Assembly (NCBI RefSeq): GCF_001014975.1
Contig: NZ_BBXA01000027.1
Location: forward strand, 124,001 to 188,000
DNA: 64,000 bases
Reading direction: 5' to 3'
From: Novosphingobium sp. MD-1
GTDB taxonomy: Bacteria; Pseudomonadota; Alphaproteobacteria; Sphingomonadales; Sphingomonadaceae
Shown: in pieces, positions 8,160 to 16,813 of the stretch
Layout: each line of letters opens with the position of its first letter
Numbering within the stretch: position 1 is the stretch's first letter
The notes under the pieces: model-generated
The model's database searches: none
Told to the model about the DNA's origin: nothing
The model's input: only the letters and a program-made list of their open reading frames with translations
Program-made: the position numbers and the translations under genes

Positions 8160-8464
8160 TTACCAATACCCCCGGTTGAAAACCAAGTTATCCGGGCCTT
8201 TCACGGGTCCCGGCGTGTCAGACAGTCACCAAGTTTGCTCAACAAATGGTTAACGCCGGGGTGGGGCGGCTCCGGAAAACCCGCCAAAACGGCGATTTCT
8301 GACGCTTTGGCGTTCCGCCGGGCTTCAACTTCCTTGTGCCATCACCCGCATGGAATGGCTTGTGCCGGTTCCGGGCGGCTCCTATAGGGCGCCACAAACC
8401 GGGAACGCGCGATGCGTCGCGGCGATTGCCGGTCGGGTCGGAAGGCGTTTATCTGGAGGGCCGG
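8160..8464. other. Intergenic region upstream of dksA
   Basis: About 305 nt between two divergent genes, without a credible coding frame. It is GC-rich, with a possible CTTGTG...TATAGG promoter-like pair around 8360-8396 for dksA and a GGAGGG ribosome-binding site at 8455-8460. No repeat or RNA gene was recognised. Confidence 0.5.
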
Positions 8465-8923
8465 ATGGCTGGCGTTTTGAGTGACGAGATTGACGTTCTG
8501 GCCAAGGCTCGCCGGGCCATGCCGGGTGATTACGTTCCCAGTGATGACGAACCCTATATGGGCGAGGCGCAGCTCGATTATTTCCGCCGCCTTCTGCTCG
8601 AATGGAAGAAATCGATCCTGTCCGCGTCGGCTGGCACGCTTTCCGCATTGCAGGACGGACCGTTGCGCGAACCCGATCTCAACGATCGCGCCTCGAGCGA
8701 AACCGACTGGGGCATCGAACTGCGCACGCGTGATCGCCAGCGCAAGCTGATCGCCAAGATCGATTCCGCGATGCGCCGGATCGACGAAGGCGAATACGGT
8801 TTCTGCGAGGTGACCGGAGAGCCGATCGGCCTGGGCCGTCTGATCGCCCGCCCGATCGCGACGATGACCGTCGAAGCGCAGGAAGCGCATGAACGCCGGG
8901 AAAAAATCTCGCGCGATATGTGA
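8465..8923 (+). CDS. dksA: RNA polymerase-binding protein DksA (one-cysteine zinc-finger form)
   Basis: 152 residues. The coiled-coil hairpin (DYFRRLLLEWKKSIL onward) carries the acidic tip DRASSETDW that enters the RNA polymerase secondary channel. The C-terminal finger is recognisable by GEYGFCEVTGEPIGLGRLIARP, but of the four zinc cysteines only the first remains; the others are Thr, Thr and Ala. DksA works with ppGpp to reset rRNA and amino-acid promoters. Other alphaproteobacterial DksA proteins also lack the full set, so the protein is probably functional. The start follows GGAGGG by 4 nt. Confidence 0.87.
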   Translation: MAGVLSDEIDVLAKARRAMPGDYVPSDDEPYMGEAQLDYFRRLLLEWKKSILSASAGTLSALQDGPLREPDLNDRASSETDWGIELRTRDRQRKLIAKIDSAMRRIDEGEYGFCEVTGEPIGLGRLIARPIATMTVEAQEAHERREKISRDM

Positions 8924-9041
8924 GTCAAACCTTTCCGCCCCGGACCATGCGGACTGTCCGGAAATGGCACGTTTGCTTGGTTAATCGGGGTGCGTTTAAC
9001 GATTTCTTTGCCACATCCGTATAGGACGTGGAGAGGGAATC

Positions 9042-9488
9042 ATGCGATTTGTCCAAGGTGCCGGCTCGGAATCCATTGCGGAGCATTTTCGGCGGTTTGC
9101 AGGAGTGGTCGGTTTCGCCGTGACAGAGCTTGAGCATCGTCAGATCGGGCGCGACAGCCTGTTCCTTATGGCGGATCTGCGTCTTGATGGCGTGGATGGC
9201 GAACACAAGGTCAAGGTCCGCAACCTTTCGGCTGGCGGGATGATGGCCGAAGGCAACGTCCGCGTGGTTGTCGGGAAACGGCTGGAAGTGAACCTGCGCA
9301 ATCTGGGCTGGGTCGAAGGCGTCGTCGCCTGGATTCAGGAAAACCGCTTCGGCATCGCCTTCATCGAGGACATCGATCCCAAGGTGGTGCGCGCCACCGC
9401 CTCAGGGCCCACGGCGGACGAACTGACTCCCCGCTTCGTGCGACCGCCGCTGCCGACGCATGAGCGCGGCCGGATGCGCAAGATCTGA
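9042..9488 (+). CDS. PilZ-domain protein
   Basis: 148 residues. A PilZ barrel is seen in the conserved order RQIGRDSLFLMADLRL, VKVRNLSAGGMMAEG and VEGVVAWIQENRFGIAFIEDID. The first basic motif is H-R-Q-x-x-R rather than the textbook RxxxR, and the second is N-x-S-A-G-G, so c-di-GMP binding is plausible but not assured. A GGAGAGGGAATC ribosome-binding region precedes the ATG. Confidence 0.8.
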   Translation: MRFVQGAGSESIAEHFRRFAGVVGFAVTELEHRQIGRDSLFLMADLRLDGVDGEHKVKVRNLSAGGMMAEGNVRVVVGKRLEVNLRNLGWVEGVVAWIQENRFGIAFIEDIDPKVVRATASGPTADELTPRFVRPPLPTHERGRMRKI

Positions 9489-9590
9489 GTGGTATCGGCG
9501 TCCCGCGCCATTTGGCGTTCTCCGCCATGCGCACATTTCTCGGCTTTGACCGCTGACCACCTGATTGCCTTCTGCTAGGTCGGTATTGAA

Positions 9591-11060
9591 ATGCCGCGTC
9601 TTTCCCGCCTTGCCCTGGCCATTGCCCTTGCCGCTTCGGCATCGGGGTGCGGCTGGCGCGGTGACGGTGCGCTCCAACTCGGCCTGGTGGGCGATTCGGA
9701 TGCGTTCAAGGCGCAAGGCGTGCGGCTTTCTCCCGCCGGGCAGACATTGCGCGCCGCCACGGTGGAAGGGCTGGTGGGGTTTGACGCCGAAGGGCGGGTG
9801 GTGCCGGGGCTGGCCGATCGCTGGATCGTGACCGACGATGGCCAGAGCTATATCTTCCGCCTGCGCGACGGCACCTGGCCCGGTGGCGCCAGAATCGATG
9901 CCGAAGATGTCGCCGCTTCGCTGCGGCGCGCGCTGGCCGCCCTGCGCGGATCGCCACTGGGCCTCGACCTTGCCTCGATCGACGAGATCCGGGTGATGAC
10001 CGATCGCGTGATCGAGGTTGATTTGCAAAGCCCGCTGCCCGATCTGCTGACCTTGTTGGCGCAGCCCGAACTCGGCCTTCCCCATGCGCGACAGGGCGGC
10101 GGCCCTATGGCGATGCAGCGCACCCCGCAGGGCGCGGTGCTGTCGCTTATCCCGCCCGGCAAGCGCGGGCTGCCGGCGCAGGAGGATTTCGCCCGCCGCG
10201 CTCGCTCCGTAATCGTCGAAGTAGCGCCCGCCGAAAAGGCGGTGGCCCGCTTCAACGACGGCTATATCGACGTTCTGCTGGGCGGCCGGATCGATTCCCT
10301 GCCGCTGGCGGGCGTCGGCGGACTGGTCCGCGGCAACGTGCAGATAGACCCCGTCAGCGGCCTGTTCGGATTGATGGTCGAAAACGCGCAGGGCTATCTG
10401 GGCGAGGCGGCCAATCGCGAGGCGCTGGCCATGGCGATCGATCGCGATGCGTTGCTGGGCGCGTTCAATGTCAGCGGCTGGTCGGGGACCACGCGGATCG
10501 TGGCCCCGGAAACGCCCGGCGATCTGGGTACCATCGGCGAACGCTGGGCCGGAATGGGGATCGAGCAGCGCCGGGCGGCGGCGGCGGAACGCGTGGCGCG
10601 CTGGAAGGCGGCGGGCAACCCGCTGCCGGTGCTGCGCATCGCCATCGGCGGCGGTCCCGGTTCGCAGGTCGTTTTTGACCGGTTGCGCGCGGATTTCGCC
10701 GCCATCGGCCTTCAGGTGCAGCGGGTGGACGAAACCGCGCCGGCCGACTTGCGCCTGATCGATTCCGTCGCCCGCTATGGTCGCGCCACGTGGTTCCTGA
10801 ACCAGTTGGCGTGCGCCGCACGGCGGCCGGTGTGCAGCCCGGCGGGCGATGCCCGGCTGGATGACGCGCGCGCCGCGAAAGATCCGCAGCAGCGCGCCGC
10901 CCTGCTGGCGGAGGCCGAAGCGGAAATAACCGCCGTCAACGGCTATATTCCCATCGCCCGTCCGCTGCGCTGGTCATTGGTGCGCAGCCGCGTGACGGGC
11001 TTCGCGCCCAACCCCTGGGGATGGCATCCCTTGCCGCCGCTGGCCCTGCTTCCCAAATAG
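9591..11060 (+). CDS. ABC transporter substrate-binding lipoprotein (family 5 SBP-like)
   Basis: 489 residues. A signal peptide ends in lipobox SASGC with Cys20 as the acylated residue. The body follows the SBP_bac_5 fold of oligopeptide-binding proteins: LRAATVEGLVGFDAEGRVVPGLADRW, YIFRLRDGTWPGGARIDAEDVAASLRR, and NREALAMAIDRDALL in the middle. It would sit on the periplasmic face of the inner membrane. No permease or ATPase gene is adjacent, so the partner transporter is elsewhere or the protein has become a stand-alone sensor. Confidence 0.82.
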   Translation: MPRLSRLALAIALAASASGCGWRGDGALQLGLVGDSDAFKAQGVRLSPAGQTLRAATVEGLVGFDAEGRVVPGLADRWIVTDDGQSYIFRLRDGTWPGGARIDAEDVAASLRRALAALRGSPLGLDLASIDEIRVMTDRVIEVDLQSPLPDLLTLLAQPELGLPHARQGGGPMAMQRTPQGAVLSLIPPGKRGLPAQEDFARRARSVIVEVAPAEKAVARFNDGYIDVLLGGRIDSLPLAGVGGLVRGNVQIDPVSGLFGLMVENAQGYLGEAANREALAMAIDRDALLGAFNVSGWSGTTRIVAPETPGDLGTIGERWAGMGIEQRRAAAAERVARWKAAGNPLPVLRIAIGGGPGSQVVFDRLRADFAAIGLQVQRVDETAPADLRLIDSVARYGRATWFLNQLACAARRPVCSPAGDARLDDARAAKDPQQRAALLAEAEAEITAVNGYIPIARPLRWSLVRSRVTGFAPNPWGWHPLPPLALLPK

Positions 11061-11065
11061 GGGGC

Positions 11066-11497
11066 ATGGCACAGGTATTCCGATCCCGCGCCCGTCCCGT
11101 GCGGATGGGCATCGAACTGCCCGGCACCGGTCGTGATCCGGCGTCAGTGCGCCAGCGCATCGAACTGATGGAGCACGTGCTTGAACGCAGCTTCGTGATC
11201 CCCGGCATCAATCGGCCGGTGGGCCTCGATGCGCTGGCCGGCCTGATCCCGGTGGTGGGGGATTTCGTGACGGCGGCGATGGGGGCGTGGATCGTGTGGG
11301 AAGCCCGCAATCTGGGCCTGCCCAAATGGAAGCTGTTGCGGATGGGCGCCAATGTCGCGTTCGACGCGCTGCTGGGCGCGGTGCCGGTTGCCGGCGACGC
11401 CTTCGATTTCCTGTTCCGCTCGAACACGCGCAACCTGCGCATCATCCGCAAGCATCTCGACCGCCATCATCCGCAGACGCGGATCATCGAAGGCTGA
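11066..11497 (+). CDS. DUF4112-family membrane protein
   Basis: 143 residues. Two hydrophobic, glycine-rich segments (GLDALAGLIPVVGDFVTAAMG and FDALLGAVPVAGDAFDFLF) are the repeated G-x-x-P-V-x-G-D motif of DUF4112. Function is unknown. The start follows the upstream lipoprotein stop by 5 nt, so the two genes may be co-transcribed. The preceding in-frame codons overlap the upstream gene and are less likely to be used. Confidence 0.82.
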   Translation: MAQVFRSRARPVRMGIELPGTGRDPASVRQRIELMEHVLERSFVIPGINRPVGLDALAGLIPVVGDFVTAAMGAWIVWEARNLGLPKWKLLRMGANVAFDALLGAVPVAGDAFDFLFRSNTRNLRIIRKHLDRHHPQTRIIEG

Positions 11498-11523
11498 TCG
11501 CGTCAGTAGTCAGACGTCAGCGA

Positions 11524-11709
11524 TCAGAAATCGATCGCGATTCCGTTCTTTTCCCAGTCGCCGAAGCGCGTGGGATCGAGCCCGTCGGGGTCGTCCGTCG
11601 GAACGGCCGCTTTCGGTTCCGGCACGGGCGGATTGGTCCAGTAGTCGGGCGGCGTGAAACCGGCCGGTCGCTTGGTCGCGCGGGGGGGGGGCTTGTCCAT
11701 GCGCTCCAT
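11524..11709 (-). CDS. DUF1674 protein (SDHAF4-like succinate dehydrogenase assembly factor)
   Basis: About 61 residues ending in the family signature DPTRFGDWEKNGIAIDF. Eukaryotic members (SDHAF4/Sdh8) bind free flavinylated SdhA during complex II assembly; bacterial members presumably do likewise. The ATG at 11709 is preceded by GGGAAGG; an ATG at 11700 or a TTG at 11742 are alternatives. It diverges from the RsmB-type gene. Confidence 0.75.
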   Translation of the reverse strand: MERMDKPPPRATKRPAGFTPPDYWTNPPVPEPKAAVPTDDPDGLDPTRFGDWEKNGIAIDF

Positions 11710-11770
11710 ATCGACCTTCCCGGCGCCGAGTTCAATTGCCAAGCGCGGCCGGACGCGCGATAGGCGCGCG

Positions 11771-13033
11771 ATGTCGCGTCCCCCCGTTCAAGACGATACG
11801 CCCGGCCTGCCGGTTCGCCGCGCCGCCCTGCGCCTGCTCGATGCCGTGCTGCGCCGGGGCGATCCGCTGGACCAGATCGCCCCCCCTGTCCTGCGCGGGA
11901 TAGAGCGTGGGGACGATCGCGCGCTGGTTATGGCGATCACGCAGGAAACGCTGCGCTGGATGGAGGACCTCGACCGCCTGATCGATGGGGCCACGCGCCA
12001 GCGCTTGCCGGACGACTCCAAGGCGCGCACCGTGCTGCGGCTGATGCTCGCGCAGGCCCTGCGGTTGGAGCTTCCACCCCATGCCGTGGTGGCCACCGGC
12101 CTGCCGCTGCTGGCGGGTGGGCCGCGCCGGCTGGCCCATGGCGTGTTCTCGGCGGTGATCCGCGGTCCGGCAAAGCTGCCCGCGGCGCCAACTCTGCCCG
12201 CGCTGGTGGACGAACGCTGGCAAGCCGCCTGGCACAGCCGAGTGGGAGCGATCGCCACGGGCCTGGCCGATCCGCCGCCGATCGACCTGACCCTGCGCGA
12301 TCCGGATGCCACCGCCGAGTGGGCCGAGCGGCTGGGCGGCGTCTCGCTGATGGCCGGCCATGTTCGCCTGCCGCGCGCGGGCGCGGTGGAAGCGCTGCCG
12401 GGGTTCGGCGAAGGCGCGTGGTGGGTGCAGGACCTTGCCGCCACCGTGCCGGCAAGGCTGCTGGGGCAGGGGGCCGGGCGGCGCGCGCTCGATCTCTGCG
12501 CCGCGCCGGGCGGCAAGACCATGCAACTCGCGGCTGCCGGCTGGCAGGTGACCGCGCTCGACAAATCGGCCCGCCGGCTTGATCGTCTGCGTGAAAACCT
12601 GAAGCGCACCGGCCTGGAGGCACAGGTCGTTGCGGCCGACGCGCACGCCTGGCAGCCGGAGGAACCGTTTGACGCGATCCTGCTCGATGCGCCCTGTACC
12701 GCCACCGGTACCTGCCGTCGGCATCCCGATGTGCTGCACCGCTTGCCGGCAATCGAGGAACTGGCCGTGCTTCAGCGCTCGATGCTCGCGCGCGCGGCAG
12801 AATGGCTGCGCCCCGGTGGCGTGCTGGTCTATGCGGTCTGTTCGCTGGAGCCGGAGGAGGGCGAGGCGCAGGCCCGCGCCTTCACCGCGCTGGCGCCCGA
12901 TCCCATCGCTGCCGAGGAGCTTCCCGCCGGCATCGCGCCGACGCCGGAAGGCTGGTTGCGCAGCGATCCGGGGATGCTGGCCGATGCGGGCGGCATCGAT
13001 GGCTTCTTCGCCGCCCGCTGGCGCAAGCTCTGA
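11771..13033 (+). CDS. RsmB-family rRNA/tRNA cytosine-C5 methyltransferase
   Basis: 420 residues. An N-terminal NusB-like helical domain (RRAALRLLDAVLRRGDPLD onward) is fused to a Rossmann methyltransferase. SAM motif I is LDLCAAPGGKTMQLA and motif IV is LLDAPCTATGTCRRHPD. The catalytic cysteine of motif VI is in VYAVCSLEPEEGE. This architecture is that of RsmB (Fmu), which methylates C967 of 16S rRNA. Substrate assignment is from architecture only. Confidence 0.85.
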   Translation: MSRPPVQDDTPGLPVRRAALRLLDAVLRRGDPLDQIAPPVLRGIERGDDRALVMAITQETLRWMEDLDRLIDGATRQRLPDDSKARTVLRLMLAQALRLELPPHAVVATGLPLLAGGPRRLAHGVFSAVIRGPAKLPAAPTLPALVDERWQAAWHSRVGAIATGLADPPPIDLTLRDPDATAEWAERLGGVSLMAGHVRLPRAGAVEALPGFGEGAWWVQDLAATVPARLLGQGAGRRALDLCAAPGGKTMQLAAAGWQVTALDKSARRLDRLRENLKRTGLEAQVVAADAHAWQPEEPFDAILLDAPCTATGTCRRHPDVLHRLPAIEELAVLQRSMLARAAEWLRPGGVLVYAVCSLEPEEGEAQARAFTALAPDPIAAEELPAGIAPTPEGWLRSDPGMLADAGGIDGFFAARWRKL

Positions 13034-13036
13034 AGC

Positions 13037-13564
13037 TTACGCCTTGACCTTGTTGGCGAAGCTCTTGCGCAGCTTCATCAGCTTGGGCGGGATCACGGCC
13101 AGGCAATAGGGATTGCGCTGCCCTTCGCCTTCCCAGTATTCCTGGTGGTAGTCCTCGGCCGGATACCATTCCGCCGGCCCTTCTATCGTGGTCACGATCG
13201 GCTCCGCGCGATCGGCTTGTGCACGGGCGATGCCGGCTTCGGTTTCGGCTTGCTGCTCCTCGTCCAGCGGGAACACGGCGGAGCGGTACTGCGTGCCGAT
13301 GTCGTTGCCCTGCCGGTTGAGCTGCGTCGGATCGTGCGTGGCGAAGAAGATATCGAGCAATTGCCCGTAGGAAATCGCATCGGGATCGAACGTCACCCGG
13401 ATGGCTTCGGCATGGCCGGTGTTGCCCGAACAGACCTGCTTGTAGGTCGGGTTCGGCGTCACCCCGCCGATATAGCCGCTTTCCACGTTGCTGACGCCGA
13501 TCACGTCCCGAAATACCGCTTCAGTGCACCAGAAACACCCGCCTGCGAAAATGGCCTGGGCCAT
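13037..13564 (-). CDS. msrA: Peptide methionine (S)-S-oxide reductase
   Basis: 175 residues with the catalytic GCFWC motif (Cys10), then the family blocks [42 protein letters not shown] and AEDYHQEY. It reduces methionine-S-sulfoxide in proteins and free form using thioredoxin. The short N-terminus shows no export signal, so it is cytoplasmic. Its stop faces the RsmB-type stop with 3 nt between. Confidence 0.95.
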   Translation of the reverse strand: MAQAIFAGGCFWCTEAVFRDVIGVSNVESGYIGGVTPNPTYKQVCSGNTGHAEAIRVTFDPDAISYGQLLDIFFATHDPTQLNRQGNDIGTQYRSAVFPLDEEQQAETEAGIARAQADRAEPIVTTIEGPAEWYPAEDYHQEYWEGEGQRNPYCLAVIPPKLMKLRKSFANKVKA

Positions 13565-13676
13565 CGCTTGTCCTTTCCTGTTTGTATGCAGGCTAGATAG
13601 GAAGGCGACCGGCGCTTGTCATCGCTTCCCACTCGGCTACCTTGCGCGCGATCCCAACCGAGAGAGGAATTTGCGC

Positions 13677-14528
13677 GTGCGCACTGTCCTGACAGCCCTT
13701 GCCGCCAGCCTGACCATGGCGGTCGCCGGCCTGGTTCCCCAGACCTCCGTCCAGGCCGAAACGCTGGCCCCCGCCGCAACATCGCCGGCAATGGCGACGG
13801 TGCTGGCCGATCCGCGCCGCGATGGTGACCGTGCCCGCGATATCTGGCGTCACCCCGCCGAAACGCTGGGCTTCTTCCGCGTGCAGCCGGGCATGACGGT
13901 GGTGGACTACCTGCCGTCGGGCGGATGGTACACGCGCGTCCTGGTGCCCTACCTCGGGCCGCAGGGCCAGTATATTGGCCTCAATCCCGGTGTCGCCAAC
14001 GCGCCCGAACGGACGAAGCAGGCCTTCGGCAACCTCGGCGCGACCTTCCCGGCGAAGGCGGCGCAGTGGACCGGCGTCCCCGCCGAGCGCATCCTGGCCT
14101 TCAATACCGACAGCCTGCCCGCCGATCTCGACGGCAAGGTCGATCGCGCGCTGATCTTCCGCGAAGTGCACAACATGTGGCGCGGGGGCTGGCTCTATCC
14201 CGATCTGCTGGCGATCCGCCGCCTGCTCAAGCCCGACGGGCTGCTTGGCATCGTCCAGCATCGCGCCCGGCCCGATGCCCCGGCCTCCTACACCGATGGC
14301 AGCAAGGGCTATCTGCGCGAAAAGGACGTGATCGCCATGGTCGAGGCGCACGGTTTCGAACTCGTCGGCAAGAGCGAGATCAACGCCAACCCCAAGGACC
14401 CGGCGAATCACCCCGCCGGCGTCTGGTCGCTTCCGCCCACTTTCTCGCAAGGGGATGCCGATCGCATGCGCTTTGCCGGCGTGGGGGAAAGCGACCGGAT
14501 GACGCTGCTGTTCCGCAAGCGGCCCTGA
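13677..14528 (+). CDS. Exported class I methyltransferase-like protein
   Basis: 283 residues starting at GTG 13677 with a GAGG site 9 nt upstream; a TTG at 13671 is also possible. A Sec signal peptide (ALAASLTMAVAGLVPQTSVQA) precedes a domain with a SAM-binding-like loop, VQPGMTVVDYLPSGGWYTRVLVPYLGPQGQYIGLNP. A later segment, FREVHNMWRGG, resembles the methyltransferase post-motif region. Several sphingomonad proteins share this exported design. Whether SAM is available in the periplasm is unknown, so catalytic activity is doubtful. Confidence 0.75.
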   Translation: MRTVLTALAASLTMAVAGLVPQTSVQAETLAPAATSPAMATVLADPRRDGDRARDIWRHPAETLGFFRVQPGMTVVDYLPSGGWYTRVLVPYLGPQGQYIGLNPGVANAPERTKQAFGNLGATFPAKAAQWTGVPAERILAFNTDSLPADLDGKVDRALIFREVHNMWRGGWLYPDLLAIRRLLKPDGLLGIVQHRARPDAPASYTDGSKGYLREKDVIAMVEAHGFELVGKSEINANPKDPANHPAGVWSLPPTFSQGDADRMRFAGVGESDRMTLLFRKRP

Positions 14529-14607
14529 CCCCAGGTCCTGACCGTGGCGGCGCTTTGTCACAGTCTTGCCGTTGAATTGCAGGGCCGGGGGCAATAAGTC
14601 CCCGGCC

Positions 14608-15459
14608 ATGAGCAAGATCACCGTCGCCGCCCTGCAACTCGCCCTCAACGCCGGCGAAGCGCAGAACATCGCCGCTGTCGCCGCGCTGGTGGAACAGGCC
14701 GCCGCGCGCGGGGCGCAGGTCGTCCTGCCGCCGGAACTGTTCGCCGGCCCCTATTTCTGCACGACGGAGGACGAAGCCCGCTTCGCGCTGGCCTATCCGC
14801 TCGACCAGGACCCTTCGGTGCGCGCGATGCGCCAGCTGGCGAAAGCGCTGGGCATCGCCATCCCCACCTCGTTCTTCGAGCGCGATGGCCATCATTACTA
14901 CAACACGCTGGCGATGATCGGCCCCGGCGGGGAGATCATGGGCATCTACCGCAAGAGCCACATTCCCGACGGTCCGGGATACGAAGAGAAGTTCTATTTC
15001 CGCCCCGGCAACACCGGCTTCAAAGTGTGGGACGTGTTCGGCACGCGCATCGGCGTGGGCGTGTGCTGGGACCAGTGGTATCCCGAATGCGCGCGCGCGA
15101 TGGCGCTGATGGGGGCGGAACTCCTGTTCTACCCCACCGCGATCGGCTCGGAACCCTATGATGCCAGCTTCGATACCAGCCGCATCTGGCGCCGGGCCAT
15201 GCTGGGCCACGCCGCGTCGAACTGCATGCCGGTGATCGCCGCCAACCGCATCGGCAGCGAAGAGAACGAACAGCGGTTCTACGGGCACAGCTTCATCAGC
15301 AATCAGTGGGGCGATTTCCTCGCCGAATACGGGGCGGAGGAAACCGGTGTGCTGGTGGCGGACATCGATCTGGCCGAAGCCGCGAAGCACCGCGCCGGCA
15401 TGGGCTTCTTCCGCGATCGCCGCCCGCAGCTTTACGCGCGGCTGGCGCAGGACGTGTGA
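14608..15459 (+). CDS. aguB: N-carbamoylputrescine amidase
   Basis: 283-residue nitrilase-superfamily amidohydrolase with the triad Glu43 (PPELFAGPYF), Lys116 (YRKSHIPDG) and Cys153 (GVCWDQWYPE). The sequences around the triad are those of AguB, which turns N-carbamoylputrescine into putrescine, CO2 and ammonia at the end of the agmatine route. The agmatine deiminase partner AguA is not in the window. The stop overlaps the folK GTG start. Confidence 0.9.
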   Translation: MSKITVAALQLALNAGEAQNIAAVAALVEQAAARGAQVVLPPELFAGPYFCTTEDEARFALAYPLDQDPSVRAMRQLAKALGIAIPTSFFERDGHHYYNTLAMIGPGGEIMGIYRKSHIPDGPGYEEKFYFRPGNTGFKVWDVFGTRIGVGVCWDQWYPECARAMALMGAELLFYPTAIGSEPYDASFDTSRIWRRAMLGHAASNCMPVIAANRIGSEENEQRFYGHSFISNQWGDFLAEYGAEETGVLVADIDLAEAAKHRAGMGFFRDRRPQLYARLAQDV

Positions 15460-15977
15460 CCGCTTCGCCGCCGCAGCGTTACTTGGTCGCGCTGGGCTCC
15501 AACGTCCGCCACGCGCGGCATGGCGCCCCGGCCGCCGTTCTGCGCGCCGCGGTGCGCGCGCTCGCGGCGCAGGGGCTGGCAGTGGAGGCGGTTTCGCCCA
15601 CGATTGCCAGCGCTCCGCTCGGGCCTTCGCACCGGCGCTATGCCAACGCGGCGGCGATCGTGGCTGGCGATCTGATGCCTCCCGCGCTGCTGCGGCTGCT
15701 CCAGCAGATCGAGCTCGATTTCGGCCGCGTGCGACGCGGCCAGCGCTGGCGAGCGCGCACGCTCGATCTCGATGTGATCCTGTGGAGCGGGGGTGTCTGG
15801 CGGCAGGCGCCGGGCGCCACCCCCGCTCTGCGCGTTCCGCACCCGGAATACCGCAAGCGGACGTTCGTCCTCACCCCGGCCGCCGCCATCGCCCCCGGCT
15901 GGCGCGATCCCGAAACCGGCTTGCGCATAAAACACCACAACGCCCGCTTGACCCGCCGCACCCCGCGCCCTAGGTGA
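15456..15977 (+). CDS. folK: 6-hydroxymethyl-7,8-dihydropterin pyrophosphokinase (HPPK)
   Basis: 173 residues from GTG 15456, overlapping the upstream stop by 4 nt. The HPPK signature is present: YLVALGSN at the start, then RRGQRWRARTLDLDVILW, and VPHPEYRKRTFVLTPAAAIAP near the end. It transfers pyrophosphate from ATP to the pterin in folate synthesis. It is the last chromosomal gene before the tRNA-Lys/island boundary. Confidence 0.9.
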   Translation: MTASPPQRYLVALGSNVRHARHGAPAAVLRAAVRALAAQGLAVEAVSPTIASAPLGPSHRRYANAAAIVAGDLMPPALLRLLQQIELDFGRVRRGQRWRARTLDLDVILWSGGVWRQAPGATPALRVPHPEYRKRTFVLTPAAAIAPGWRDPETGLRIKHHNARLTRRTPRPR

Positions 15978-15989
15978 CCGGCCTTGGTC

Positions 15990-16065
15990 GGGCCCTTAGC
16001 TCAGTCGGTAGAGCAACTGACTTTTAATCAGTAGGTCGCTGGTTCGAATCCAGCAGGGCTCACCA
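15990..16065 (+). tRNA. tRNA-Lys (anticodon TTT)
   Basis: A 76-nt cloverleaf with encoded CCA. The acceptor stem GGGCCCT pairs with AGGGCTC including one G-U pair. The D arm is AGCTCAG...GAGC, the anticodon arm is CTGAC-TTTTAAT-CAG with anticodon TTT, and the T arm is CTGG-TTCGAATC-CAG. Its 3' part from 16015 onward is the left copy of the island's attachment repeat, so integration keeps the gene intact. Confidence 0.97.
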
Positions 16066-16067
16066 TT
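16015..16067 (+). repeat. attL: 53-bp direct repeat inside tRNA-Lys
   Basis: The 53 bases from AACTGAC in the anticodon arm to CACCATT just past the CCA are identical to 41865-41917. They delimit the integrated island on the left and regenerate the 3' end of the tRNA gene. Confidence 0.95.
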
Positions 16068-16114
16068 TAAAATCAATAGCTTGCTGGAGGGCGTGGTCAG
16101 CTGCGCAAAGTCGA

Positions 16115-16136
16115 TAGCAACCACATGGCAACCACG
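16115..16136 (+). promoter_or_regulatory. Left-end tandem GCAACCAC integrase arm-type sites
   Basis: Two copies of GCAACCAC spaced 10 nt apart lie 48 nt inside attL. The same pair, 21 of 22 bases identical, occurs at 41719-41740 just upstream of the integrase start. Tandem short repeats near both ends of an integrated element are typical of integrase N-terminal arm-binding sites. Confidence 0.6.
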
Positions 16137-16171
16137 CGGCAAGGCATCTCCGGGTACTCCAGGGTAAATGG

Positions 16172-16813
16172 TTAGCGCTTAGGAAGCGCCCTTTTTGCCT
16201 TTGTGGCCTTACTCTTGGGATGGCTAAATCCAGGCTCAAGTTCGTCACAATGCAGCCTTGATTTGATTCGTGTCATGCCGACATATCGCCAAAACGCGTT
16301 GAAGTACTTTGATGTCACACCATGCTTGTAGGCGTATGCCATTGCGTCGCCAAGATCAGCGCGCCGCTGCCGATCTGAGAGAAGCTTAGGCATTGCTAAC
16401 TTCGGAGGGCTGTTTGCATTCGCGATGGCTCTCCCCACCGGTTTCATTGCCGGCAAAGCGTGCATCAAAAGCAGGCCCTGCTTAAAGGGTTGACGTGCGA
16501 TGCTCGGCCCCCGTTTGTGCTTCCCATCCAAGTCCTTCAGCAACCGGGTTATGACTCGAGGTGTCTTCTCAATCACTCGTTTGAGATAGAGGTAGGTGGT
16601 CCTCCGCATCCAATCATCCGGATCTTCGATAGGAATCTGGCGTTTGTCATTGACGCGCTTTTTCTCCCCAACCCGCTTTAACCATTCCCGAAGCAGGCGC
16701 TGGCCGTCCCGAATGAACTTCCGTTCAGCAGCGATAGCCTTATTCGCTTTAGCCAACGCGGGCGTCGGGCGCGTGCCGTTGCCTTTCGTAACGAGTTTTG
16801 CCGGTTGTGTCAT
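16172..16813 (-). CDS. Unrecognised basic protein under palindromic operator control
   Basis: 213 residues, strongly basic, mostly helical, with no signal peptide or membrane segment and no family I recognise. A Lys/Arg-rich tail (HPKSKATKAKRALPKR) suggests nucleic-acid binding. Base composition is lower in GC than the core genome, consistent with island origin. The start codon lies inside a perfect palindrome (16813-16838), and related half-sites occur upstream, so the gene is probably repressed or autoregulated. It is the first gene inside attL. Confidence 0.6.
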   Translation of the reverse strand: MTQPAKLVTKGNGTRPTPALAKANKAIAAERKFIRDGQRLLREWLKRVGEKKRVNDKRQIPIEDPDDWMRRTTYLYLKRVIEKTPRVITRLLKDLDGKHKRGPSIARQPFKQGLLLMHALPAMKPVGRAIANANSPPKLAMPKLLSDRQRRADLGDAMAYAYKHGVTSKYFNAFWRYVGMTRIKSRLHCDELEPGFSHPKSKATKAKRALPKR

